Positions 43,030 to 51,019 of a DNA stretch of 64,000 bases are shown in pieces. Location: the NCBI GenBank assembly GCA_964390495.1, contig CAYMIN010000015.1, positions 32,228-96,227 on the forward strand, read 5' to 3'. The notes below the pieces were generated by a model. It saw only the letters and a list, made by a program, of their open reading frames with translations, made no database searches and was not told where the DNA came from. The stretch comes from UBA11051 sp964390495 (GTDB lineage: Bacteria > Armatimonadota > Zipacnadia > Zipacnadales > UBA11051). A program made the translations under genes and the position numbers. How positions within the stretch are numbered: the stretch's first letter is position 1; each line of letters opens with the position of its first letter.

Positions 43030-43968
43030 TCACTCCTTCGCTTCATCATCCGGTCCGCGCAGATAGCCGCGATTGTCTAGGGTAAGTGCTGTTTCCTGCT
43101 TCGGTACTGCAGCGCGGTACAGGTCGGCGATCTCCGCCACCGTCGCTCCGGCGATCCCATAGCCTCGATCGGCGACGATACTCTTGTAGTGCGTGATGAT
43201 GCCTGCGAGGGTCTGCCGCCGGAAGTCATTGGGGTCGCCGTACTCGAAGATGTTGTGGGTGACGGCATGCACCAGCTTAACGGGAACCTCTTCCTCGATC
43301 TGGCGGCGAACGGATTTCTCGATGGTGTAGAAATGGTTCTTGGCGTCCACCAGCTCCACTCGCAGGTCTTGGGGGTGTTTGCCTCCCCACATGCGGCTTT
43401 CCCAATCAATCGTCGCCGGCACCTCCACGAAATCCAGGTCACCGACCAGGCAGCGGTTGTAGGGGTGAGCGTAGTGCATAAATAGCGGCGCGCCGGCCCA
43501 CAGCGAAGCACATTCAGGCAGGATTCTCCCCGGTATCGAGCAGGTACCGTGGGTGAAACCCAGCTTGGCGAGAATGGAGTAGGTATGGTCATTGGTCGAG
43601 CCGTAGCCCATGCACAGAGCACGTGGCCGCCATCCCATCACCTGGGCGAAACGGTCGGCCGCCTCCTCGATTATCTGCTCCTGCAGTTCCGGGCCGTAGA
43701 TTCCGCAGAACGGCGAGTAACCCTGGGCCGCCGGATGCAGGTGCAGGCCGATCTCGTGGCCGGCCTCATGCAGCTCCTTGTACAACTGCGGGTGTGCCTC
43801 CATGTCGGTGGGAATGACATAGAAGGTCCCGCGCCAGCCCTGCGCCTCCAGCAGCTCTCTCAGACCACGCGTAGCGCGCTCGCCCAGTGCCGCATCGTCA
43901 AGCGCCGGATCGGTGGCCTCGCAGTCCGTGCTCAGATTGAAGTAGATAATCCCATCTTTGTCGCCCAT
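43030..43968 (-). CDS. Polysaccharide deacetylase (NodB-like fold)
   Basis: 312 residues from ATG 43968 (AAGGAG, 6-base spacing). The metal-binding Asp region is NLSTDCEATDP in place of TFDDG, and GHEIGLHLHP gives the conserved histidines. RALCMGYGSTNDHTY is the next family motif. There is no signal peptide, so it probably deacetylates small imported amino sugars in the cytoplasm, not a polymer. It is the first gene in the seven-gene minus-strand operon and divergent from Gfo/Idh C. Confidence 0.75.
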   Translation of the reverse strand: MGDKDGIIYFNLSTDCEATDPALDDAALGERATRGLRELLEAQGWRGTFYVIPTDMEAHPQLYKELHEAGHEIGLHLHPAAQGYSPFCGIYGPELQEQIIEEAADRFAQVMGWRPRALCMGYGSTNDHTYSILAKLGFTHGTCSIPGRILPECASLWAGAPLFMHYAHPYNRCLVGDLDFVEVPATIDWESRMWGGKHPQDLRVELVDAKNHFYTIEKSVRRQIEEEVPVKLVHAVTHNIFEYGDPNDFRRQTLAGIITHYKSIVADRGYGIAGATVAEIADLYRAAVPKQETALTLDNRGYLRGPDDEAKE

Positions 43969-44125
43969 GGTGTACTCCTTGGGTACTCCCAACGCTCAGC
44001 CGGTTTTCTAGGTCAAGGTTCCCTGTTGTATTGCCCATCCCTTCCGGCGGCCGGCTCAAGAAAGGAAAGCATGACCGCGAGCAGGAACAGTTACGTTGAT
44101 CTCGACCTAGGAAAGGGAGATTACC

Positions 44126-45325
44126 GTGGGCATCAAGGTTGGCATGTGTGGAGTTGGCTCTTTCGCCAACTCGTTCATCCCTCTGTTCAAGGCGCACCCG
44201 CTTGTGGATCAGGTGATCCTGTGCGACCTGGACGAGCAGAAGCTGAAGGAGAGGTCCGAGCAGTTCGACATCCCCGCCACCTGCCCGTCGCTGGACGAGC
44301 TATGCCAGACCGACGTGGAGGCCATCGCCGTCATCACCCAGAACTGGCTGCACGGCGAGCAGGCGGTGCAGGCGCTGCGGGCAGGCAAGCACGTCTATTC
44401 GGCGGTGCCTCCGGCCATCACCATGGACGAAATCACGGAGCTAGTGCAGGCTGTTGAGCAGACCGGTCTGATATACATGCTGGGGGAGACCAGCTACTAT
44501 CATCCCACCGCCATCTACTGCCGCGAGCGCTTCCGCAGCGGGGACTTCGGCAGAATCGTCTATGGCGAGGGCGAGTACTACCACGACTGGGACCACGGGC
44601 TTTACGAGGTGATGAAGTGGCGCGGCGGGGAAAGGTGGCTGGAGATCGCCGGCTGCCCGCCGATGCACTACCCGACCCATTCAGCCGCCATGATCATCTC
44701 GGTCACCGGCGCCCATGCCACTCACGTCTCATGCTTCGGCTTTGTGGACCGGCACGAGGATGGTGTCTATGATCCTGAAGTGAACGTGTGGCATAACGCC
44801 TTCAGCAACGAAAGCGCACTGTTTAAGATGTCGGATGGCAGCATAATGCGCCTCAACGAGTTCCGACGCATCGGCCACCCGGGTGAGGTGCGGCTTAGTC
44901 TCTACGGCACCGCCGGCAGCTACGAGGAACAGGCCAACGCCAAAGTCTGGGTCACCAAGGACCGCGACCGGATGATTGAGCTCGATGATCTGTTAGCACC
45001 GGTCGGCGTGCCGACCAAAGCCGAGGGCAAGATGGCAGCAGTAACCAGCGCCGGGACTCACGAGGGCGTCTCCCAAGTCCATGACGTAGCCCGCCTGCCT
45101 AGAGAGTTCATCGGTCTGCCCAATGGTCACCGGGGCTCCCACCAGTTCCTGGTGGATGATTTCGTGAAAGCCTGCGTCAGCGGCCAGCAACCGCTCAATG
45201 ATGTCTGGCAGGCGGCGCGGTATCTTATCCCAGGCTTGATCGCCCACGAGTCGGCCACGCGGGGAGGCGAGCTGCTGGAGGTGCCGGACTTCGGCCCCGG
45301 GCTAGACTCAGAACTTGGGTTCTGA
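44126..45325 (+). CDS. Gfo/Idh/MocA-family oxidoreductase C (EKP motif absent)
   Basis: 399 residues from GTG 44126 behind AAAGGGAG. Rossmann motif KVGMCGVGSFANSFIP. At the EKP site it reads HVYSAVPPAITMDE, so both Glu and Lys are missing. The substrate domain has YHPTAIYCRERF and a His in CPPMHYPTHSA. It is transcribed away from the deacetylase, sharing the 157-base divergent region. The lost EKP suggests altered chemistry or a binding role; the NAD-binding half looks intact. Confidence 0.85.
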   Translation: MGIKVGMCGVGSFANSFIPLFKAHPLVDQVILCDLDEQKLKERSEQFDIPATCPSLDELCQTDVEAIAVITQNWLHGEQAVQALRAGKHVYSAVPPAITMDEITELVQAVEQTGLIYMLGETSYYHPTAIYCRERFRSGDFGRIVYGEGEYYHDWDHGLYEVMKWRGGERWLEIAGCPPMHYPTHSAAMIISVTGAHATHVSCFGFVDRHEDGVYDPEVNVWHNAFSNESALFKMSDGSIMRLNEFRRIGHPGEVRLSLYGTAGSYEEQANAKVWVTKDRDRMIELDDLLAPVGVPTKAEGKMAAVTSAGTHEGVSQVHDVARLPREFIGLPNGHRGSHQFLVDDFVKACVSGQQPLNDVWQAARYLIPGLIAHESATRGGELLEVPDFGPGLDSELGF

Positions 45326-45476
45326 ATGCACAATTCATATAACCGACGGGTAACCTATAGATACATGCTCACACCCGGGCTGCGGTCCTGGATCGCGGCC
45401 CGTGTTGCTGCCGGGACAGCCAGGCGGGTGCATTCCTACTTGTGCTGTGGCGGGGTCGCGTGCTAACATAGCGGCC

Positions 45477-46412
45477 ATGACACGAACAATCTCTCCACAG
45501 GTAAAGAGCCCTGCAATGTGGCACAATGGCGTGCTGGAACTGATCGGCGGCACCCCCATGGTGCGGCTGCGGATGCTGACGGACGAGCCGGTATTCGCGA
45601 AGGCCGAATTTCTGAACCCGGGCGGGAGTATCAAGGACCGCGTGGCGCTGCAGATGATTGAATGTGCCGAGGCCTCCGGCACACTTAAGGCAGGCGACAC
45701 GATCGTGGAGCCGACCTCCGGCAACACCGGCATCGGCATCGCGCTGGTGGGGGTGCAGAAAGGCTACCGGGTCGTCATCTGCATGCCGGAGAACATGAGC
45801 GAGGAACGGAAGAAGATCATACGAGCGCTCGGGGCGGAGCTGGAGCTGACTGCGGCCGACGAGAGCATTGAGGGAGCAGTGGAGCGGGCGCGGGAACTGG
45901 CCGCACAGCCGGGCCATTTCATGCCCCAGCAGTTTGAGAACCCGGCCAACCCGGCGTGCCATTTCGAGACCACGGCGGTCGAGATATGGGAGCAGATGGC
46001 GGGAGAGGTCGGGGCCTTCGTGGCGGGAGTAGGCAGCGGCGGCACCCTCACCGGCGTCGGTCGCTATCTCAAGCAGCAGGATGCCGGCATTCGCGTCGTG
46101 GCCGTCGAGCCGGAGGGCGTCGCAGCGCTGTTAGGTGATGAGCCGGGTCTGCACCAGATCCAAGGTATCGGCGACGGATTCATCCCGCCGGTGCTGGACA
46201 CCGACCTGATTGATGAGGTTGTCACCGTGACCGACGACAACGCCATCGAGACGGCCCGCAACCTGGCACGTGTCCAGGGGCTACTGGTGGGCACCTCATC
46301 GGGGGCCAATGTGTGGGCCGGCATCGAGGTGGCGCGACGGCACCGAGACGGCAATGTGGTCACAGTGCTGCCTGACCGCGCCGAACGCTACTTCAGCACC
46401 AGTTTGATCTGA
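45477..46412 (+). CDS. cysK: Cysteine synthase-type PLP enzyme (O-acetylserine sulfhydrylase)
   Basis: 311 residues from ATG 45477; the ribosome site is weak and ATG 45516 is the alternative. The PLP lysine is Lys53 (PGGSIKDR), the substrate loop is PTSGNTGIG, the phosphate loop is GVGSGGTLTGVG and the end has TSSGAN. It makes cysteine from O-acetylserine and sulfide, or acts as a cystathionine beta-synthase. Cysteine supply would matter for the iron-sulfur proteins and the Cys-type sulfatase nearby, but the linkage may be chance. Confidence 0.88.
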   Translation: MTRTISPQVKSPAMWHNGVLELIGGTPMVRLRMLTDEPVFAKAEFLNPGGSIKDRVALQMIECAEASGTLKAGDTIVEPTSGNTGIGIALVGVQKGYRVVICMPENMSEERKKIIRALGAELELTAADESIEGAVERARELAAQPGHFMPQQFENPANPACHFETTAVEIWEQMAGEVGAFVAGVGSGGTLTGVGRYLKQQDAGIRVVAVEPEGVAALLGDEPGLHQIQGIGDGFIPPVLDTDLIDEVVTVTDDNAIETARNLARVQGLLVGTSSGANVWAGIEVARRHRDGNVVTVLPDRAERYFSTSLI

Positions 46413-46431
46413 GCGGCAGTACAGAGAGGCA

Positions 46432-46470
46432 GCAGGCCACGACCCGCTTCGGTCGTGGCCTGCTTGTTCT
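46432..46470 (+). terminator. Intrinsic terminator after cysteine synthase
   Basis: A 13-bp perfect stem, GCAGGCCACGACC / GGTCGTGGCCTGC, with a 6-base loop is followed by TTGTTCTT. It lies 20 bases after the cysK stop. Confidence 0.8.
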
Positions 46471-46492
46471 TGGGGGGCCGAATGGCGGTGCT

Positions 46493-47209
46493 CTACGGCA
46501 GCAGACTCTCCGGGCGGATGCGCGGCCAGGCCCACGCCGCCCGGAAACCCTCCGCATACTTGACGCCACACTGTAACCCCCGCATCTGCGCAACCCCGTC
46601 AATGAAGTCGAGTATGTCAATGTCATCGTGGTCCAGCAGCCAGGTCACCTGGCTGTCGTGACATTTCATCATCTCGATCTTCTTGTCATAGGTCGCGGTG
46701 ATGTCCACCAGGAACTCGGGCTGGAAATTCACGCCGGCCAGCGAGTCCATGTAGAAAATCGCCGCCATACCGTCCGGAGGCGGAGTGCCGGTCTGGATGT
46801 TGGGAATGGTGGCCACGAAGGCCGCCCCGAACACCAGTTGCGAGGTGGCGCGGTGGTCGGGATGATAATCCTCAGGATTGTGAGTGATGATGACCTGCGG
46901 ATTGGCCCAGCGGATCGCCTCGATGAACTTCATGCGCGTTTCGTAGTTTTCGAAGAGGAACTCATCCGGCTCGCCGATCCAATGCACCTGCGCGCCGATG
47001 GTTTCCGCCGAGGCGTGCAACTCCTGCTTGCGGATCTCGACCAGTTCGTCGGGCGGGATCACGGCATGTCCGGCGCTGCCATCGGTAGCCACGGCCATGA
47101 AGACCTGATGGCCCTGGGCGGCGTATTTTGCCAGCGTGCCGCCGGCGAGTATCTCCAGATCGTCGGGATGCGCCCCGACGCCGAGAATGCGCAGTTTCTC
47201 ATCTGCCAT
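46493..47209 (-). CDS. PIG-L/LmbE-family deacetylase
   Basis: 238 residues. The zinc-binding AHPDD motif is at VGAHPDDLEILAGG and the later His-rich region is HNPEDYHPDHRATSQL. The family removes N-acetyl groups from GlcNAc-type substrates (mycothiol, bacillithiol or GlcNAc-PI pathways). AGGAG precedes the ATG. It follows DegT B on the same strand, but a REP-like palindrome separates the two, so the transcripts may be distinct. A sugar-linked role agrees with the neighbouring aminotransferases. Confidence 0.93.
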   Translation of the reverse strand: MADEKLRILGVGAHPDDLEILAGGTLAKYAAQGHQVFMAVATDGSAGHAVIPPDELVEIRKQELHASAETIGAQVHWIGEPDEFLFENYETRMKFIEAIRWANPQVIITHNPEDYHPDHRATSQLVFGAAFVATIPNIQTGTPPPDGMAAIFYMDSLAGVNFQPEFLVDITATYDKKIEMMKCHDSQVTWLLDHDDIDILDFIDGVAQMRGLQCGVKYAEGFRAAWAWPRIRPESLLP

Positions 47210-47283
47210 CTATATCACTCCTGTGCAAAGGGCCCGGTCAGTCGCCTGGAAAGTCCCTCCCAATGCCAAAAAGAAGGCAAGGC

Positions 47284-47309
47284 TGTCGGGCTAGAAAGCC
47301 CGACCTACG
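47284..47309 (-). repeat. REP-like palindromic repeat, copy 2
   Basis: The reverse complement has CGTAG followed by the perfect inverted repeat GTCGGGCT / AGCCCGAC around a TTCT loop. It is the same element as at 6526-6551, with compensated changes (C to T and G to A) in the outer arm positions, so pairing is kept. Confidence 0.65.
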
Positions 47310-47328
47310 GCTTGGGGAACAATACAGG

Positions 47329-48525
47329 TCAGCTCATCTTCTCGACGGCGTCCCAGAGGGCGGCGCAGATGTATTCGTTGTCCTCCTGCGACATCATCGG
47401 GTGGATCGTCGCACAGAACAGCCGCGCGCCGAGCTCCTCGGAAACCGGTACCTGCTGGCCCCTGGTCGCCTCTGCCAGCACCCCGGGTATCTGATTGACC
47501 GGCGGGTTGGCCACTACCGTGTCCACTCCATACTCTTCGCGCAGAAGCCCCATGAGCTTATCGCGCTTGTCACCGGCCCAGTCCCTAGGCACCAGCAGCG
47601 TGTATAGGTAATAGCTGTGAGTGACATCAGCCGGCTCATAGGGGATGATCAGGTGCGGGATGCCGTCGAGCATCGCATTGCGCGCCGCGGCAACCGCGCG
47701 CCGCCGGGCGATGAAGTCATCGAGCCGGCCCAACTGTACCAGGCCCACCGCCGCCTGCACGCGGGTCATCTTGTAGTTGGTGCCCCAGCCGCTGGTCTCA
47801 TTGCCGAACTGGCGGATGCCCCGCAGGTACTCGTAAGTAGCGTCGTCGTCGGTAGTGATTCCCCCGCCCTCACCCAGCGTCGTCATATTCTTCATGGTGT
47901 GGAAGCTGAATACCGTCATCAGGCCCTGCTTGCCGATCTTGGTGTCCTTGTAGCCGCCGCCGAGCGCCCGGGCCGCGTCGCCGATGAGTTGGATCTCACC
48001 GTGTTTGTGGTGCTGGTGACGGCCGGCAACCTCCGCCAGGTCATCCATCGGTGCCGACATCCCATTCATGTGCACCGGGAAAATGGCGCGGGTATTCTTA
48101 GTGATGCGCTTCTCGACATCAGCCGGATCGGCCTGGAAGGTGCGGGGATCGCAGTCGCAGAGGACCAGCTTCGCGCCCTGGCCGATGACCGCCAGCGGAG
48201 CGGCCCTGAAGTTGAGCGCCGAAACAATCACCTCATCCTCCGGCTCCAGTTCCAATACCATCATCGCCATATCAAGGCCGGCGCCGGCGCCATTGATGCT
48301 AATGCTGTACTTGGTCCCGCAGTAGTCTGCGAAGGCCGCCTCGAAGTTCAGGATCTCCTCCGTAATGAAGCCGAAGCCGACGTTATAGGCCATTGAGTCT
48401 TTGATGCACTTGACGACCGCATCTATCTCCTCCTGGCCGTAGTCGCCGCCGAGGTGCGGCTCGCCTTGCCAAGCGATACTAGTCCCGCCGCGCTTGAGAA
48501 TCTCCTGTCTGGTTTTTGCGTCCAT
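47329..48525 (-). CDS. DegT/DnrJ/EryC1/StrS-family PLP aminotransferase B
   Basis: 398 residues. The PLP lysine is in FSFHTMKNMTTLGEGGG. AVNS-like glycine positions are in SISINGAGAGLDMAM, and IGDAARALGG carries the PLP-contacting Asp. GGGAGG lies upstream of the ATG. It differs clearly from aminotransferase A and is not a recent copy. It follows FolC and M14-type genes on the same strand. A role in aminosugar synthesis is probable; the substrate is unknown. Confidence 0.9.
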   Translation of the reverse strand: MDAKTRQEILKRGGTSIAWQGEPHLGGDYGQEEIDAVVKCIKDSMAYNVGFGFITEEILNFEAAFADYCGTKYSISINGAGAGLDMAMMVLELEPEDEVIVSALNFRAAPLAVIGQGAKLVLCDCDPRTFQADPADVEKRITKNTRAIFPVHMNGMSAPMDDLAEVAGRHQHHKHGEIQLIGDAARALGGGYKDTKIGKQGLMTVFSFHTMKNMTTLGEGGGITTDDDATYEYLRGIRQFGNETSGWGTNYKMTRVQAAVGLVQLGRLDDFIARRRAVAAARNAMLDGIPHLIIPYEPADVTHSYYLYTLLVPRDWAGDKRDKLMGLLREEYGVDTVVANPPVNQIPGVLAEATRGQQVPVSEELGARLFCATIHPMMSQEDNEYICAALWDAVEKMS

Positions 48526-48547
48526 TTTCTCGCCCTCCCATCCGGAG

Positions 48548-49906
48548 TTATACGGTCGCCCTACCTGTCAACTGCAAGAACTCGTCTATGACAAAGAAGG
48601 AGCCGGTGACCACAATACAGTCGCGCGGGCCGGCCAAGTCATCGGCCATCGCCAGTGCCTGCTGAGTGGTCGCTGCAACACGGTGCTCAGACCAATATTG
48701 CGCCGTCTGGGCCTGCAATTCCTGCACGGGCAGCGCCCGTGGCATCGAAGCTTGGGTCAATACGGCGATGTCGGCCAGGGGAGCCAGCGCCGCGGCGATG
48801 CCGGCGGCATCCTTGTCGGCCGAGACCCCTAGCACCACTACCAGCTTGTCATATTCTATCAGACCCGGCAAGGCCTCGGCCAGGGCCTGCGCCGATTGCG
48901 GGTTGTGAGCGCAGTCCAGCACCAGCCACGGACGCACCTGGACAATCTCGAGGCGCGCCGGCCATCTGACCGTGCCCGCGCCGGCCAGAATCGCCTCATC
49001 ATCTATCCGCTCGTAGCCCGCGCCATGAAGCACATCGGCGACACCGACGGCCACCGCGAGATTCGTCGCCTGGTGTGCCCCGGCCAGAGCCAACTGCACC
49101 GCGAACTCCTGGCCGTCGCGGCGCAGCACCACGGTCTGCAGCGGCCGCGGCAGGGGCGTATCGGCCTCCGGCACAGGCAGACGCTCGGGCGGTGTCCTTG
49201 ACACCACCGGCGGGGCTGATAGCAGCGGCGCTCCCACCTCCGCAGCGCGCTCGGCTAGTACTTCCCTGGCTGAGGTCGGGTTGTCGGCCACCACTAGCGG
49301 CACCCCCGGCTTGATGATGCCGGCCTTCTCGAAGGCGATCTGCTCGATGGTATCACCGAGTATCTCGGTATGGTCGAGTCCCAGTGTGGTGATCGCGCAG
49401 ACGACCGGCTTGGCGATATTGGTGGCATCAAAGCGGCCGCCCAGACCGGTCTCCAGGACCGCCAGGTCCACCTGCTCGGCGGCGAAGTGCAGAAACGCCA
49501 TCGCCGCATAGACCTCGAAGAAGGTCGGCGGAGAAGACTCGCCCTCGGTGCGAATCTGCTCCACGGCGGGCTTCACGGTCTCCACCAGCCTGACCAAGGT
49601 ATCCCCGGAGACAATCGCGCCATCAATGCGGATACGCTCCCGGGGTGAGACCAGATGAGGAGATGTGAAAAGCCCGGTGTGGTAGCCGGCGGCGCGGGCG
49701 ATGGCCTCTATGGTAGCCGCGACCGAGCCCTTGCCTTTGCTGCCGGCGATATGCACGGCTGCGAATTGCTCGTGCGGATCGCCCACCAGTTGCGAGAGCC
49801 GGCGGATCGTGTCCAGCCTGACCTCGTCGGCGAACTGGCGGCGCAGACCGGTGCGCTCATAGTTCACCAGGCTGTCTAGATATGCGACCGCGGCAGCATA
49901 GTCCAT
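48548..49906 (-). CDS. folC: Bifunctional folylpolyglutamate synthase / dihydrofolate synthase
   Basis: 452 residues, a normal length for FolC. The ATP-binding loop is HIAGSKGKGSVAATIE, the Mur-ligase family glutamate region is TGLGGRFDATN, and the late catalytic region is LDCAHNPQSAQALAE. It adds glutamate to dihydropteroate and folates in the cytoplasm. It is located between an M14-like peptidase and DegT B, 8-22 bases from each, so it is part of a co-directional gene run. Confidence 0.95.
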   Translation of the reverse strand: MDYAAAVAYLDSLVNYERTGLRRQFADEVRLDTIRRLSQLVGDPHEQFAAVHIAGSKGKGSVAATIEAIARAAGYHTGLFTSPHLVSPRERIRIDGAIVSGDTLVRLVETVKPAVEQIRTEGESSPPTFFEVYAAMAFLHFAAEQVDLAVLETGLGGRFDATNIAKPVVCAITTLGLDHTEILGDTIEQIAFEKAGIIKPGVPLVVADNPTSAREVLAERAAEVGAPLLSAPPVVSRTPPERLPVPEADTPLPRPLQTVVLRRDGQEFAVQLALAGAHQATNLAVAVGVADVLHGAGYERIDDEAILAGAGTVRWPARLEIVQVRPWLVLDCAHNPQSAQALAEALPGLIEYDKLVVVLGVSADKDAAGIAAALAPLADIAVLTQASMPRALPVQELQAQTAQYWSEHRVAATTQQALAMADDLAGPRDCIVVTGSFFVIDEFLQLTGRATV

Positions 49907-49914
49907 GGGCTAGG

Positions 49915-50970
49915 TCATTTCCACGGCGACGGGACCTGCAGCAGCGCCTGGGCCAGGCCGAGGATAGTGTACATGCCGTTGTAGGCATTCGCCAGCCAGA
50001 TTTCCTCCCAGGGCTTGTCCTCCGGATAGTTGCCCTTGAAGCCGGCCAACGTTTCATAGGTGAACCCATAGATGCCGAGGTTCGCCGGGAAAAAGTGACT
50101 GTTGTACCAGCGGTCTGCGCCCTGTTGAGAGAGCGCCAGTTGGGGGCCACCGGCGCGCTTTGTCAGCTTCGCGGTTAATTGGTGTAGCCTGACCAGTTGC
50201 TCGTGGTCCCCACAGGTATGTTCCGGCCCGCAGATGCCGAGCCAGGGCGGCGAACTGTGCGAATGCAGGTCCATATAGCAGTCAATCGTGTTCGCCTCCA
50301 GGTACTTGAGCATCTGCATGGTCTCGACCGCCATGGACTTTTTGCCCGAGCGGGGCCGGTTGATCAGGCGACCGGCATCGTTGAAGCGCTGGCCCAGATA
50401 CCCCAACCGGTCCAGTTTCCCAGTCATGTCCGAATCCTTGCTCCATCGCGCGAAGATCCGCTTGCGATTCGGCAGCTTACCGTTCTTCCAGAAGCCGATA
50501 TGGAGATGATGGACGCCGTCGCTGGGGTCCTTGAGGTCTATCGGCATCCCCACATAACTTTTGACCGGGCTGCGGGCGGAGGCATCGGGGTTGTAAAGCG
50601 GCATCAAATAGAGGCCGACGCGCTTGGCTACCCGCTGAAAGGCCGGCCATTTCTGCCCGCGCAAATCGGCTCCCGATTCCATGACTTTGATGATATTGGT
50701 GATCGAGGCGATGCCTTCGGTCTCGGTCCCGTGGGTGCCGCCGGTGACGCAAAGGCTGCGCTCGGGCTTATCGGGGCCATAGTAAACCACGGCCAAGTCG
50801 CGGCCGCCGGCGCTCTTGCCCACGCTTGAGCGTTGGCCCTTGGTCAGGCCCCGTAGGAACCCCCGGACCTCCTCATACCCCACCAGCCACCAGTCGGGGA
50901 CATCAACATACTTGCGGATGTCGTCATCATGCTTCCACGGCCACTTCGGGTAGCTGTTCCATAACTTCAT
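49915..50970 (-). CDS. M14-family zinc carboxypeptidase-like protein (cytoplasmic)
   Basis: 351 residues from ATG 50970 (TTG 50976 is an in-frame alternative). The zinc motif HxxE is in TGGTHGTETEG and the later His is in DLHSHSSPPWLG. NPDASARSP matches the substrate region of M14. There is no signal peptide, unlike the M14 protein at 2572. The nearest known relatives trim peptides or gamma-D-glutamyl substrates, but the reaction is not known here. It is the first gene of the four-gene minus-strand run with FolC, DegT B and PIG-L. Confidence 0.75.
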   Translation of the reverse strand: MKLWNSYPKWPWKHDDDIRKYVDVPDWWLVGYEEVRGFLRGLTKGQRSSVGKSAGGRDLAVVYYGPDKPERSLCVTGGTHGTETEGIASITNIIKVMESGADLRGQKWPAFQRVAKRVGLYLMPLYNPDASARSPVKSYVGMPIDLKDPSDGVHHLHIGFWKNGKLPNRKRIFARWSKDSDMTGKLDRLGYLGQRFNDAGRLINRPRSGKKSMAVETMQMLKYLEANTIDCYMDLHSHSSPPWLGICGPEHTCGDHEQLVRLHQLTAKLTKRAGGPQLALSQQGADRWYNSHFFPANLGIYGFTYETLAGFKGNYPEDKPWEEIWLANAYNGMYTILGLAQALLQVPSPWK

Positions 50971-51019
50971 TGCCAATCACATCCTGCCGGTCATAGATTC
51001 GTCTGCCTGTGAGATGCGG

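Noticed and set aside
45340..45476. Possible promoter for cysteine synthase (TTCATA, 16 bases, TATAGA)
   Set aside because: The match is weak and the start codon itself is uncertain, so I did not list it.
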